NCBI GenBank assembly: GCA_021234155.1
Contig: JAJEKV010000080.1
Coordinates: 1,038,182 to 1,102,181 of the forward strand
Source of the DNA: Isoetes taiwanensis
Lineage: Eukaryota; Streptophyta; Lycopodiopsida; Isoetales; Isoetaceae
Length of the DNA: 64,000 nucleotides
Direction of reading: 5' to 3'
Shown here: positions 46,286-58,014 of the stretch, in pieces
How the letters are laid out: each line of letters begins with the position of its first letter
Numbering within the stretch: the stretch's first letter is position 1
Translations under genes and position numbers: made by a program
Notes under the pieces: generated by a model
Told to the model about the DNA's origin: nothing
Seen by the model: only the letters and a program-made list of their open reading frames with translations
The model's database searches: none

Positions 46286-48368
46286 AGTCTACCATCCAAG
46301 GAAGTCGTGCTGTCCTTGAGAGTAAATTGGGCGTCCGCCCAATTTGGTGTGAGGGAGAAGTTCATTCTACTGCCCTTGAGCATAGTTAAGATACCCCTCG
46401 TGATGGAAGGGTACCGTACTGGAGAAAAAGGCCAATGTTGTGCAAAATGAAAGCCCCTCAGGGAAGCAATTCGGTGCCCTATGAAGTTCTCGCATTACGT
46501 ATGCATTTGTGGGGACCAAAGGAGGCATCTAGAAGATGTTAATTTCTCACCACACCCAATTTCCTCTAAGCAAAAGTGGATACTCAATCAGCAAAGCTCA
46601 AGTTTATATTTACACAAAGAGTCCAGCCTTACCTTTGCCTCCTGTGGTGGGGCGAGATGCCATCAACTGCTGAGATTCCTTGGTGTACAGGGGTTCCCAG
46701 GCGATAGGACAATGAACAGAGGAAGGCGCCAACAGGATGGCGACAAGCGGCCGAGAAACACAAGGCGCCAAGTCTTTGGATCCGGGCCGACAAAATGGTT
46801 CGGGGAGTATAGTCTTGGCGACAGGATAGGGATGAGAATGACTTTCCTGGGTAAAAAATATGAAGGCGACAGTGTTAAGCGGAGCAGAAAGCGCCAAGGA
46901 AGCACAGAATTTTCTAAAACTGCAGTCGAGGAGAATGAGGGGAATTTAAAGGGTTATGGACCTTTCATGAGCCGAAGACAAGTGTCGTGCATGTGAGAGT
47001 TTGGACTTTTCAAATAAAAATGGATCGTTGATGGGTTCGAGCGTGAGGAATTAATTGTGGACCTTATTAATAATTGCACGGAGATTTTAAATTTCAAATC
47101 CGTCATTTAAAGGCCGCCCAAATTTAATTCGAGTCATGCACGTGTCGCACGTGTTTTAGGCGGGAAGTTGTGTTTAAAAGTTCCCGGCCGGACATATTAC
47201 TTCGAAATTAGGGGGGGCATTTAACTTTCAAAATAGGGGGGAAATTACATTCAAATTTTGGGGGGAATTTGTGTTTAAATGTAAATGCGCTTCAGACCTA
47301 TTGTTTTTCTAGCACTGCTCCGTTTGGCTACTATCTTTTCTTCAAGACGCAAACATCTTCAGCGCTTCATACTCATGGCCACGAAATCTCCAAAGGTTTG
47401 TGCTGCTCCTCAATTTTATTCATCGTAGCTCGATGTGTAAGTGCTGCAAATGTAATCTGAAGGGATGTAATCATTCACGCCTGTTCATTCGCACCTCTTC
47501 AAGCACGCCTGTTCATGCACACCTCTTCATTCACGCCTGTTCATGCACACCTCTTCATTCATGCCTGTTCATTCATACCTCTTCATTCACGCCTTTTCGA
47601 TGGCGCCTGTTGAGTTCCTAAGGCGGGTGATATCCTGCCTGTTGACATTTACATAAACTCTAATTTTCGATGCAGTCTGCCCTTTTCCTGAAATTGGTGT
47701 GCAGGAATTGTGTGCCTGTTGTTTTCTCCATGCTCGTTTGTTTGCCCCCAAGAATTACCCTGATAGGTCCACCCTTGTTTGTAGTCGCCCCTTCCAAAGG
47801 CTCGATTGTATTTGTTTTGGGTAGCTCATTCTTCATCGTCGCCTCGCTCGGTTTCATTTACGTTAAAGGGACAAATTGGGCGGTCGCCCAGATTGTCCCT
47901 TTGTGTAGATGACCAGATAGGTGAAATTGGCCGGGTGGGCAAACTGTATCTCAAGTTGTGCCTATTGTGTCTATTCTCAAGTTGTCACACGAATGTGTTT
48001 TCTCTACGGCAGCTAAATTGGGCGGGCGCCGAGTCTCTACCTACTTCACAGCATCTTCTATATAACCATTTAACCAAATTGGGCGGGCGCCCAATTTGTA
48101 AGCGGTCATGGTCTGTTCAGAGCGAGAACCTTTCTTCGTACCCATTGTGAGACTGACTGCATCAATACTAACCTTATATAAGCGCCTCAGTCGGTTCAAA
48201 TTGGGCGGCCGCCCAATTTGCAACAAGGGGAATCTAAAGACCTCATATGTAAAGGCACCCGCCAATTTCATTGTGCGTAAACCATTGAATGGCCATCCCC
48301 CATGTCCTTTGCATTGCTTTCTCGCCTTCCTTACTCGATTTTAACACTACTGAAAATCCTTGTGCAGT
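46286..48368. other. Central region of the element, low coding potential
   Basis: Holds palindrome copies at 46324, 47873, 48076 and 48197. Frames at 46481-46996 are open but unrecognised. GC-poor stretches with GGGGGG(A/C)ATTT repeats lie at 47.20-47.27 kb. It probably contains the 5' end, leader and first introns of the rightward gene. Confidence 0.45.
47472..47602. repeat. 28-bp minisatellite, about 4.5 units
   Basis: The unit approximates CATTCACGCCTGTTCATGCA plus CACCTCTT, repeated with point changes. It lies inside the element upstream of the rightward gene. Confidence 0.85.
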
Positions 48369-51300
48369 TGTGTATCTCTACCTTAATGAACATCTAGTAG
48401 CAAAGGGAGTTGTGGGGCAAATGACACAATGCCACTTCAAGGAGATATCGAATGGAGTAGTGAGCGTAGGTGTGGAGGAAGTGTTCGAAGGCCACCATAC
48501 CCTTCCTTGGTCAACTCCAGATGCAAACACAATAGTGGAAGCCAGGGGCTCATTCGTTCTCCGGAGAAGCCAAGATGCCCGTGAGTCGTCTTCTAATGAC
48601 GCCCCCAAAGAAAAAGACAAATGGACGAGAGGTGGGAAAGGAGACACAACCGCCACAAGATATACCTTGCTTGAAAAGGATTGTGAGATATGGCACTCCC
48701 GCGACTCCATTATCGCCGAAAAGGGATTCATATCTTTCACCGCCCCGGCGATGCGCTTTGTGACCGCCGGGTTTCAAGTTTGTGGGAGTATCTCAGAATC
48801 GAAGGTTTCCCTCCCTTTTCTGAAGTGAACATCCGCTGCCGGGGGTTGCTTGCAGTGCCGGGCCGGGATGCTCGTGAGATGGAGCAATGACCTCGTCCGT
48901 TGATGGAGTAAAGGTCTCGAGATATTGACCGCAAAGACCGCAACAGAAGCGATATTGTGTCCAGCCGGGAGCTCGTGAGCATCGGCACCCAAATTATGAG
49001 AAACGACATTACACTTTTCATTCCCCGACAGCCCAGGAAGGTTGTAAGGCCACCAAAGCTTGCTCGCCTCACCACTCGAGAATGCTATCCTCGCCATTTA
49101 GGAGGACCTTGTGTTGCAAGAATAGGTGTTGCGTCAAGTTCTCTACGAATCAAGTTGTTAACATGCGAAAAGGAATTCCTTTGCCATGAAATCAAGTGAT
49201 AGGGTTACTTTTGTTTATGACATGTTCGCCAATAACATGAAAGGTCGAAGAGTGGGACGACCGGGTGCCGCAGGGGAATCTCGCTTTGGCGAAAAGGGCG
49301 GGTACCTTGGTCTCGGATCTCAAAGTCGGCGATCCGAAATGGAAGGCCCAATTTCTTGAGGGTGCACGCAAGGCCTAACATGGTAACCGTGGCACCTTGA
49401 AGCCTCGCCCTCGACGCTGGCATGTGAGGCCGTTTTCCATGTTTGTGAGGGAGAACGGTGAATCTTTGCCCCACCGCAGCAGGAGAAACGAGGAGGGGAT
49501 AAGAGAGAATGTCGAAGTTGCCCGCAATGTTTACGGTCCAAAGATTCTAGAAGAGGTTAATGCAGAGGTTGTGGCATTGACCGGCAAGAAGGTATCACCG
49601 GCAACGTTTTCATAGAACGCGGAGGCGGAGCTTTCCCGACGTTAGTATCGCGAAAAGAAAATTGCATTCTCCAAATGCGATACATGTGAGGTGATCCGCA
49701 CGGTTATCAAGACCAAAGATGAAGGAGAGAGGAGGATGTTGCATGATGAAAGAAGAGCGCATAGACCGGAGCAGCCTCGTGGTCGCATTACGCATCGGGT
49801 CGTGGAAATTATACTCCCACGTATCCCGCCAATATCTTTGTATTATTCACGACAAAATGGATCAAGCCAAAACAATGATTCCAAAATTGCAACAACTGTG
49901 AAGTCTCTCCGAGACTTGACAAGCTCAAAACGACATTGACCGGTGCATTGACTTATGGTCATGGGAATGGATCCTATGGAAACTTTGCCTGGACTTATGG
50001 CCGATGACTCTAACTTCCATGTAGGTTCTTTGAATAGCATCTTGAAGAGATTAGAGATGGGGCACGAAGTATGCGAGGAGGCCACCGCCGATGCTGAATC
50101 ATCTGCCCCAAAATGGGTCTCCTCATTGCAGACACGGCGGGCCTTGGAGTCAAAGTTGTCACTATCCAATACCAAAGATACCGCTTAATTTGCCACAGGT
50201 GAGAGGGACCATCATTGAAGCCTCTCGCCCAAGATACTTTATTCCCCTTTCAAAATGGACAACGATCCGGACGGAGAGAACAAGAATAGGTACGCCTTCT
50301 CCTATCTTTCTTACCTAGTATATCTTGGTGTGTTTGAAGAGATTGAGCTAGGGTTCATGATGCCCGGTCACACACATGATGATATCGATGCCTTGTTTGG
50401 TAACTTCTCTACATCTTTAAAGAAGGTCGAGGTGCTCACAATGCCGAACTACTATATGAATTCCACAAATGCAACTTGAATACACCCGTGTCCTATATGT
50501 TGTTGACAAAGTTCGATTGGAAGGGTTTTATAGAAGGCTACATACCGGATGGGGATGATAGATTGACAGGTCATACAACCCCTCTAACTTTCAGATTCGC
50601 TATGAATGGTGATTGGTCAGTCATATATTACAAAACTCGACCCACTTACTTGGATTGGTTGCCTGCTGGTGGAATAAAGATGTGGAAAGAAAAAAGAGGA
50701 CGGAAGCCCATGATGCCGCTTGGATATCCTAAGTCGCTTCCTCCCAAGAAATCGGTGAAGGACCTTGGCCTGCTGCATAAACAAGATCCACAAGCATATA
50801 TTGCATTGGGTTGCTTGTTCAACTAGTAACAAGGGTGCTCCGAAACGCCAAGTACTTTCGGCGCGATTCCGCCCACGATTGAATATTGGATGAAACTCTT
50901 TGCAAGAACTCGTGAACATCAGCAAATGACGGAAGGCACTTATAATGACTTTCGGCCACGTACTAGGCAAGCACAAGCTCCACCTCATGTACCTGTAGTG
51001 GTGGAGCCAATTGCTACTATCACTCCTCCTTATGTCGGCCCCTGGAAGGATAAACCTGTACCGGAATTCAACCCATACAAAGATTTGAAGAAAGGTATGT
51101 TTATTATGGCACGCCCTGATGATGTGTTGTGCCCAACTTGGGTGGGCCTAGCTACTGAGGACCCACAAATGGATGATAAGAAGGAGAACTTTGAGACTAT
51201 TCTGGTGACTTGGTGGGAGCCAATCCCAGTGAGGAACCAAGTCTACCCAGCTAATTATGCCAATTGCTGGAAGAAGAGATGGAGGCCAACGACTGCAAGT

Positions 51301-51417
51301 GACCGCATAGAAGTGGAGACTATCGACTACGCTTGGGAGCACCTAATACTATTAAGATACCCGTGCATGCTGCTGAGGCATATGCAGCACTCGCAGGGGA
51401 TGTCAACTAGTGTATGA
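48369..51417 (+). pseudogene. DUF7869-type transposase-like gene, decayed
   Basis: After acceptor TTGTGCAG at 48368: VVYLYLNEHLVAKGVV, VSVGVEEVFEGHHTLPW and EARGSFVL, then charged coiled-coil-like segments (48.7-49.6 kb) in shifting registers. The core (49.7-50.48 kb) reads YLCIIHDKMDQAKTMIPKL (49845 on), KRHLTGALTYGHG, GSLNSILKRLEMG, MDNDPDGENKNRYAF (50255 on), GVFEEIELGFMMPGHTHDDI and DALFGNFS (50366 on). D-M-D-Q-A-K, DN..ENKNR and GHTH(E/D)DID are, as I recall them, hallmarks of DUF7869 proteins, consistent with an RNase-H-like DDE fold (inference). Downstream frames 50476-50826 and 50890-51417 (PDDVLCPTWVGLATED, YANCWKKRWRP) form the C-terminal part. Register changes at 49.9 and 50.2 kb mean this copy is probably dead. 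Confidence 0.65.
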
Positions 51418-51470
51418 AAATGAGTCATTCATCCAAGTGTACTAAAAAATGGTCCATAAATTCAGGTATT

Positions 51471-51495
51471 GTCCATAATTAATGAAATTGTGCTT
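51471..51495 (-). repeat. Right terminal inverted repeat
   Basis: Inverse partner of 40971-40995; begins GTCCATAATTAATGAAATT and is followed by the ATTC target duplication. A second GTCCATAA lies at 51452, subterminal. Confidence 0.9.
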
Positions 51496-53758
51496 ATTCA
51501 TGGGAGACCATGCAATGCATGGTGGGATAAGGAATGCAAGATAGCTAGAAACAGATTGCCAAAAAGCTGCATATGTAAACCAAAATGGTACAAGCAACTC
51601 TTGAGAAAAAAGAAGCGCGATTACTTCAAGAAAAAGCAAAGAGAATTGACAGAGCACCTCAAACATACACCAAAAGCCTTCTGGGATATGTTTAAGGGCA
51701 GATTTGAGCGCTCCAGCTTAAGGGAAGATGCCTTGATGCAACTAGTAAAAGATCTCTATGAAAAGAGTGGTCAGAATAGCATGCCAAGAATGGCCTCCAG
51801 TGCATGCATTGCTTTTAAAGAACATGAGGTGAAGGAGATATTAAGTGACATGGCTAATAATAAAGCATGTGATTTGGATGGCGTGTGTGTGGAGCTCCTA
51901 AAATGGGGCGGACAGAGCACTTTGTCCACACTTACAGGCTTGATAAATGAAGGGTTCAAAAGTGGTTTGCCTGATAGTTGGAGGACCAATATGGTCCATC
52001 CAATTCACAAAGCAGGTGACAAGAAGGATGTAGCAAATTACAGAACAATTCTAATTGGAAATACATTTGCTAAAATTATGGGCAGTCTCCTGGACTATAA
52101 ACTTAAATCTTGGGCAGAAGAACATAGCAAGCGCTCTCCATACCAGGCTGGTTAGAAGAACATAGCAAGCGCTCTCCATACTAGGCTGGTTTTAGGACGG
52201 GGCATAATACCTTAGACCATGCCCTTGCACTTCGAGTATTAGTGGAGAAGGCTAGAAATCCAAATGCAGCATTGTTTGTGGCATTTATTGACTTTGCAAA
52301 AGCATTTGACTCTGTTCCAAGAGATAAACTGAGCGAGAGAATGATACAGATTGGGTTCTCTGAAGAAATTAGAGAAGCCATAGCTCAGTTATATTCAGAG
52401 GTATTGATTAAAGTTTCTTTGAATTTAAGCACATTAGTGAGAAGCACGGTGGGGGTACGTCAGGGGTGCCCGTTATCTCCAACTCTATTTGGCATATTCA
52501 TTGATGAACTAGAAGAATGGCTGAAAAATCAGTCTCTATCAGGCACACAAATAGGTACATACCTTATCCAGCTCTTATTATATGCAGATGATGTGGTGTT
52601 ATTAGCCAACAAGAAGCAAATATTGCAGAAGCACTTGGCTAGAATTATTTTGCATGGCAAAGGGGATGAAAGTGAATGTGGCTAAATCCAAAATCATGAT
52701 ATTTGGAACCAAGAAGAGACCCAATTTCTTTTACCAGGGACTTACACTTGAAATAGTGGACTGCTACAAATATTTAGGCATTGATTTTGCTTCAAAATAC
52801 AATTGGAAGGAATGTGTAAAAAGAAGAGTCATGGGAGGTAAATCAGCTTTGTATAGTATGCTTACGAGGTGTCATAAGGCATCTCTAATAGATTGGGAGC
52901 TGAAAAAAATGCTTTTCAAAACATTAGTACAAACAGTATTGCTATATGGAACTCCGGTATGGGGTCCAGGATGCTCAGCAAGGCTATGGAGCCAAATAGA
53001 AGCTGTGCAGAAAATGTTCTTGCGGGAGGAGCTGGGAATCAAAGCTCAAATGCCATATGCAATCATGCTTGCAGAAGCTGGGATGTTCCCCTTAGAGCTT
53101 GAAGCTCTATACCAAGCTGTAAATTTTGTAAATAGGCTTAGAGAACAGAGTCCAGCTCGAATCTCCGATCAAGCTATGGCTAATGCTGAGCAAGGGTGGC
53201 TAAGAGATTTTTGGAATTGGGCTAATAAATGGGGGATGTCAGAAGCCAATTGGCCTAGTGACAAAAAGGAGGCAAGAGCCCTATTGAAAAGACTTGCAAT
53301 AGATTACTTATGGGTTGCCCCAGGTAGTAGAATGGTACACTATAGAAGAGAAGTCAACAGCATTATAGATTACAAAAGCACTTATGTTCAGATATTTCAA
53401 AAGCATATAAACAAATTATAGCCAGGTACAGAACCAGTTCTCATCGTCTGGGAATTGAAGTAGGCAGGTGGTTCAAAGTTCCCATGGGAGACAGGAAGTG
53501 TGAGATATGTGGTTCGGGAGATGTAGAGGATGAGGCACATACATTTCTACATTGCTCAGCTTATGAGCATATTAGAGATGAGTCCAGCATTGTTGAATTT
53601 GGAACCATATTTGTTAGGAGAGTATATAAGCAAGGTGGATACACACCGATCATTTTTGATAAAGTTGTAAATATTAGTGCTCCATGGCCTCTCAAGGTCC
53701 TAAGTGAGCATTAGATAGATAGATAGATAAATAAATAAATAAATAAATAAATAAATAG

Positions 53759-54690
53759 TTGGCACATCATGGTTTTTGGTAAGACACATAGAACATTACT
53801 CACAAAATGTTTACCCATTTGTCTTTATTCGTCTAACTTAGAGCTGGATATTTCAATTTGTGGATGCTAGCGTTGATGATTATGACAAACTACAAAGAAT
53901 GCGCTCCTATGGCTAACTTGTAGACGACGACGCACTTGATAGGATCAACAGTTGATCAGATCAGAGGCTGCATTACTTCTAACTCAATGTAACAAAATGT
54001 CAAACATTAAGTTGCAGCAAGCAAATATGAAGCTGCAAAAGTTATAGTATCACAAATCATGAACTGGAATTAAGTAACAAGCTACAGCTGTAAAAATGGG
54101 TTACAATGGCCATTGAAACAAAAAAAAAAAAAACTAGAGGCGCAAAAGATGTGCACTCTAAACTATAATGCAAAGCGGAAGATGATAGATAGCCCATAAA
54201 CGATCAGACAAACTGGTTCAAGATGAAATGATTAATAATTTTGGTTGACTGTTCAATCCGTACTACAATAGTGCCAACAACAAGCATATTATTTTGAAAA
54301 TACCGAAGGTGAAAACAATGAATAGTACTAATGTTTCTCCCTATGATCCTTATCCAACATTCCTTCTTATCGCTCATTCTTGACCATTGATCACTCTAAT
54401 ATTCCTTCTATTATTCCTCCCAGAGCATTCTCGACCGTTCGTTGACTCCATGATGGGGTCAAACTGCCATTTCCACGTCACCATAAGATTTATAAACCAT
54501 TTGCAGGAGTCAACATATAAGTGAATCAGAAATAATCATGCAAGAAAGGGGACTTGAACCCCCTGCCAAAAGAGGCAGACCCAAGATAATATGCTTCAAA
54601 ATATCTATAGCACATATCTGTACATTCTTTTAAAACATGGATATTTCTACAAGCCTAATAACGACGCATGCATTCTTTCAAACAACATAC
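53759..54690. other. Intergenic
   Basis: No exon recognised. A short GGGGACTTGAACCCCC stretch near 54547 resembles a tRNA T-arm but lacks the rest of a tRNA. Confidence 0.5.
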
Positions 54691-55197
54691 CAGCCTAGCT
54701 CAAAGTTAATCACTCTCTGAGCTGCTGCTTTATCCTCAGCAGAGTTAGTTAAAGGTTCACGCCAGTCAAAATTCAGCGTGATTCCAATTTCTCCACCTTG
54801 CTTTCTCTGTTGCTCACAAATTTGTCCCCTCCTTAACACTCTATCCATCCATTATGTTCAAGCATAAAGCTTAACAAACCTGATACTTCTGCCTGTAAAC
54901 CTTGCAGCAGCAGCATGTGACAACAAAACATTATGTCCAGCTATATAAGGCTCTGTTGCAGAATATCCTGCACCATATGATGAGCACCTTCCAGTTCTTC
55001 ACCCTATCTCCAAACACAGCAAAACATGCATCTGCATAAGCATCAAACAATGGTCTGCACATAATCCAAGCATGTCTATGATGCACTTGTTCGAAAAATT
55101 TGAATAGGCTTTTCAACAGTCTTACACTATGGCTGGACTGAGCCAACCTCCAATGGAGTCTTCTAATGCCTGAGGTAGATCCCAGTGATACAAGGTC
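54691..55197 (-). pseudogene. GH1 beta-glucosidase remnant
   Basis: The minus strand from about 55194 reads LYHWDLPQALEDSIGGWLSP then, after a disrupted segment, DAYADACFAVFGDRVKNWK and a donor. A second exon at about 54811-54692 reads KQGGEIGITLNFDWREPLT and NSAEDKAAAQRVINFELGW, ending before GTATGT. Both are highly characteristic of plant family-1 beta-glucosidases (the HWDLPQAL, FGDRVKNW and IGIT...EDKAAAQR blocks). The catalytic acid/base (TxNEP) and nucleophile (ITENG) exons are not present nearby, and the first block is interrupted, so this is a fragment. Confidence 0.8.
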
Positions 55198-55484
55198 ACA
55201 TATCAGTAATCAAAGAACTCTGTATGCTTATGAAATTACATTCATTTTCAGATATTTACAAGGGGCTCTCAGGTTTGTTACCATAGCTCATTGCAACACA
55301 TGCAAAAAAGTATTTACTGTATTGTCACATTAAAAGCATGACGTTGATAGAATCCTAATGGGGTGGAGAATTTTACCTTAAGAAATCGAATAGATCCTTC
55401 ATTATGAATCTGAAGAGCCTGAAACATGTGCCTATAATGGATCAACAATGTGCACCAGTAACATGTCCATCTTGCACCATGCTT

Positions 55485-55928
55485 TTAAGCTCTAGATTCA
55501 TCGAATATGCCATTACAACACAGACTTGCTGAAAGACTGAATCCTTGGACAGGTGCAGGAGCTCCAGAAATTGATGCCTTCCCACGAACTAACAAGCAAT
55601 AGACCTTGTCACTGAATACACTCGGAAATTGCTCCAAGTATTCCATGGGCTCTGCCAAAGTTGCATCAACGTGCTGTAGTTGGGCTGAAAGTAAGCGAGA
55701 ACCCACAATAAGATTTCAAAAACACAGAAGATTCAGACCTGCAGTCTAACTTACCTGCAATGAGACGCCTCCTATAAATCCAGGGCATGCCGACCTCCTC
55801 GCATAGCCGCCAACGTGCCACCTCAGATTCGACATCTGGAAGTCCGGTTCCGCCTTCGTCTCCATCATTCGGCTATTCGGCTGCTGTTCGTTCGATGGCA
55901 AAAAGCCATTTTCAACCAAAAAAAGCAA
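55485..55928 (-). CDS. Possible exons of unknown gene
   Basis: Two minus-strand blocks: about 55928-55756, ending at a strong donor (TTGCAG/GTAAGT), and 55706-55485 after a CAG acceptor, containing DATLAEPMEYLEQFPSVFSD and KVYCLLVRGKASISGAPAP to a stop. No family is recognised. They lie directly upstream (minus strand) of the GH1 fragments but do not resemble GH1 5' exons. Could be another remnant. Confidence 0.25.
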
Positions 55929-56930
55929 ACCCTACCCTCCACCATCAGCAATATACGTATTTCTCTACTAATACCCTCTCTAAACCTTCGAAAATCTTAT
56001 GTTACAAAATACTCATTCCACATTTTTTACACCTTATCCAGAGGCTGATATTTGTTTATAGTTCATTGTCAAAATTTACATTTGCTTCAGTGCTTTTGCT
56101 TTTTCTCTGGCAATCTAAGATGTCACATGAAAATAGAAGTGCCAGCTCCATACCAAATCCTAGATTGTGTTTCAGTCAATTTTCTTGTATCATGCTCTAG
56201 TTTCCTTGCATGCAAATTGCGTGAACACATCATGAAGAATTTTGCAGAAGGCATAAAGCATGCATTTTTCAAAACGGCAACATGCTATTGTTATACATGT
56301 CATATGCCAGTTTCAAACTTAGGTCCTATAGCTGAGTAGTTTGTTTTTAGAAGCATGATACTTGCAGTTGTTAAAGGCCCACCGTCACAAACATTTAAAG
56401 TCTCTAGTGTGTTGTCACAGTCCTTTTCTTCTGGTATTCAACCTACTATTCAGTACTATAAGCATGTTAATGTATAGAAATTAAATAAGAATGGCCATGA
56501 ATGAAGCTTAGCTACAATGAAGGGTGATAGAAGTCTCTGTCTAATTGAAATCATTTGCTCTAGGGGTATCTAAGAGAAAATTGGAAATTTCGTCACATTG
56601 TTATAGAGCACTTGAAATTGAATGCCTCTACCTCAATTCCAGGTCACAAAAATAGCTCTTAAGCTCTTGGGGCATCAACTTCCTGAATCATTTTCTTGAA
56701 ATACAAACTTAAACAACATAAAGGGACATTTAGATCATATGCCGAGGATTGTGCTATACGAGTGTTGAATGCAAAGAGAAAGTGGAATGAAACAAAGTCT
56801 ATATCAAGGCATGCATGAGCTTTCAATGCATCTACAAAATCAACACTAGAGAATTGTATCTACTCAGAGGCAATGGACATCAATTTTAAGCTTCAAGTTG
56901 TAACTAGACAAGAGCTTGATTGCAAAAGAC
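55929..56930. other. Intergenic
   Basis: AT-rich; plus-strand frames at 55.8-56.3 kb overlap in two registers with no domain. Confidence 0.5.
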
Positions 56931-56934
56931 TGAC

Positions 56935-57490
56935 CTGATATGGTGGAGTGAAAGATGCATGAAAAAGAGTAGCCATACTGCAATGAAGCAAGAACAATAT
57001 CGAAAAATCCTGGAGTGCTGCCACTAAAGACTGATCCTTCAATTTTGCTTAGAGGTCAATCCAATATTATAGCATTCTCCACGAGGTCTTTGCTTGGCTT
57101 CTCCTTTCCTTGAGCGTTGTCTCTTATTGATTTGAAAGCAGAATCCACAAACTGAAAACTTCAAAAAATAGCAAAGGCAGATTAAGTTAGCACTATAAAA
57201 CACAGAGGTCATCCACCAACCTTGACACAAACTTACGTTCTTATCAATGAAATCTTCCCAAAACCGTACCATAGCTTTGCCATAAGAATCCTTTGGAAAG
57301 AGACCGAGATGTCTGGCCAAACAATCGTTTATGTATTCTACAGTAATGAGGGATTCACAAATAGGCTTATCATTGTGAATAAGAACAGGAAGCTTTCTAT
57401 GGACGAAATTAAAAGCAAGAAGGAGCTCTCTCTGTTTGTGGAAATCTTCCTGTGGTTATTGGATTCATTTAAAAGCAAGGGCTATCCACA
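56935..57490 (-). pseudogene. Tau-class glutathione S-transferase remnant
   Basis: The minus strand reads QEDFHKQRELLLAFNFVHRK, LPVLIHNDKPICESLITVEY, INDCLARHLGLFPKDSYGKA and MVRFWEDFIDKN, ending at donor AAC/GTAAGT (about 57238). This is the glutathione-binding domain (PVLIHN...ESL.(I/V)VEY) and first helix of a tau GST, in which the ESL serine contacts glutathione. The second exon, from about 57155, reads FVDSAFKSIRDNAQGK, then is frameshifted to EGSVFSGSTPGFFDIVLASL. The first 30 residues, with the catalytic serine, are missing or mutated (a TAA before PQEDF), so the copy is inactive. Confidence 0.8.
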
Positions 57491-57714
57491 GCCTCATCAT
57501 GAACGGATTTGACCACAGCTAGCCATCGTAATGTCTTGAGCTATAAAGAAGGACAGATACAGAGGGATCAAGGCCAAACAATCTACTGCTAGAGCCCCAA
57601 CTACTGGCCTAGTATGATATTGTGCCGTAAATTTAAAAGAAAACTTGTAAAGATGTTTAGCCATAGATTATAAAAAGAGAGCAGAACAGAGATAGATGAT
57701 GGGTTACTCCTGAA

Positions 57715-57860
57715 AGTTGTTTTACAATAATTTGAAGGGAGTTCTGAAGAACCAAAGTCAGACCCATTGTTAGCATAATGGTTTCTGTATTTTCGCCCTA
57801 TGAGATGCTTGATCTGAGAACCAGTGTTTTTAGGATTCATGGTGGATGTAGCAGCTGTCT
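57715..57860 (-). pseudogene. HSP110/HSP70 N-terminal exon fragment
   Basis: The minus strand reads AATSTMNPKNTGSQIKHLIG and RKYRN, matching the conserved (S)xMNPKxTIxQIKRLIGRKF block of the nucleotide-binding domain of HSP110-type HSP70s. Nothing of the preceding or following domain is found next to it. It is an isolated fragment. Confidence 0.65.
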
Positions 57861-58014
57861 AGATCCGAGAAAACACTGGCCATCTGCAAAAACACCATAG
57901 CCAGTATCTTTGAACAATCTAGAACATACAAAATTAGAAACAAATACTTCAAGTCAGTTGCAAGTTATGAATACAATCTAAATTAGAATGTAAAGGAAAG
58001 ACTTTGGCAGGAAA

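Larger units (their letters stand above)
41784..48218. repeat. Dispersed 22-bp palindrome family (12 good copies)
   Basis: The unit has arms AAATTGGGCG and CGCCCAATTT around a 2-bp centre (CC, GG, GC, TC or GT). Intact or near-intact copies lie at 41784, 41897, 42951, 44119, 44189 (one base short), 46052 (one base long), 46134, 46253, 46324, 47873 (outer arms extended to AAAGGGACAA), 48076 and 48197. Half or degenerate copies occur near 44158, 44224, 44265, 46178, 47934, 48015 and 48253. All are inside the 10.5-kb element and none was seen elsewhere. Where gene models are clear they lie in introns (42951 just after a donor; 44119-44280 inside one intron) or in the region between the divergent genes. 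Confidence 0.93.
40971..51495. mobile_element. Large DNA transposon with ParB/methylase-like and DUF7869-like genes
   Basis: Terminal inverted repeats of 25 bp with two mismatches lie at 40971-40995 and 51471-51495. They are flanked by ATTC on both sides (40967-40970, 51496-51499). Removing the element with one ATTC restores the LINE reading frame exactly (TKRRI then HGRPCN), which proves insertion and defines both ends. Subterminal ATGGACC/ATTTTTTAG motifs extend the inverted similarity to about 60 bp. Inside are two divergent genes, 42.1-46.0 kb leftward and 48.4-51.4 kb rightward, a small frame near the left end, tandem repeats in the centre, and a dozen copies of a 22-bp palindrome. A 4-bp duplication fits few known superfamilies (for example Sola or Academ), and I could not assign one. 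Confidence 0.9.
40620..53758 (+). mobile_element. Non-L1 LINE split by a 10.5-kb DNA element
   Basis: The left part (about 40620-40970) encodes the end of the endonuclease (FTFVSHSGASTVDYLLAKD, KLPESDHKPLFIML) and linker (ILDAAKQTFGVTKRRI). The right part (51496-about 53720) continues in the same frame (HGRPCNAWWDKECKIARN) into the reverse transcriptase (FIDFAKAFDSVPRDKL, GVRQGCPLSPTLFGI, LLLYADDVVLLA), the post-RT region and zinc knuckle CEICGSGDVEDEAHTFLHC. The 3' end is a GATA/AATA microsatellite at 53712-53758. It carries a TAG in the endonuclease linker, a 38-bp tandem duplication at 52116-52191 and a frameshift near 52670, so it is inactive. Confidence 0.88.

Noticed and set aside
54541-54585. 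tRNA-like T-arm (GGGGACTTGAACCCCC)
   Set aside because: No matching acceptor stem, D-arm or anticodon arm at the right distance; at best a fragment.
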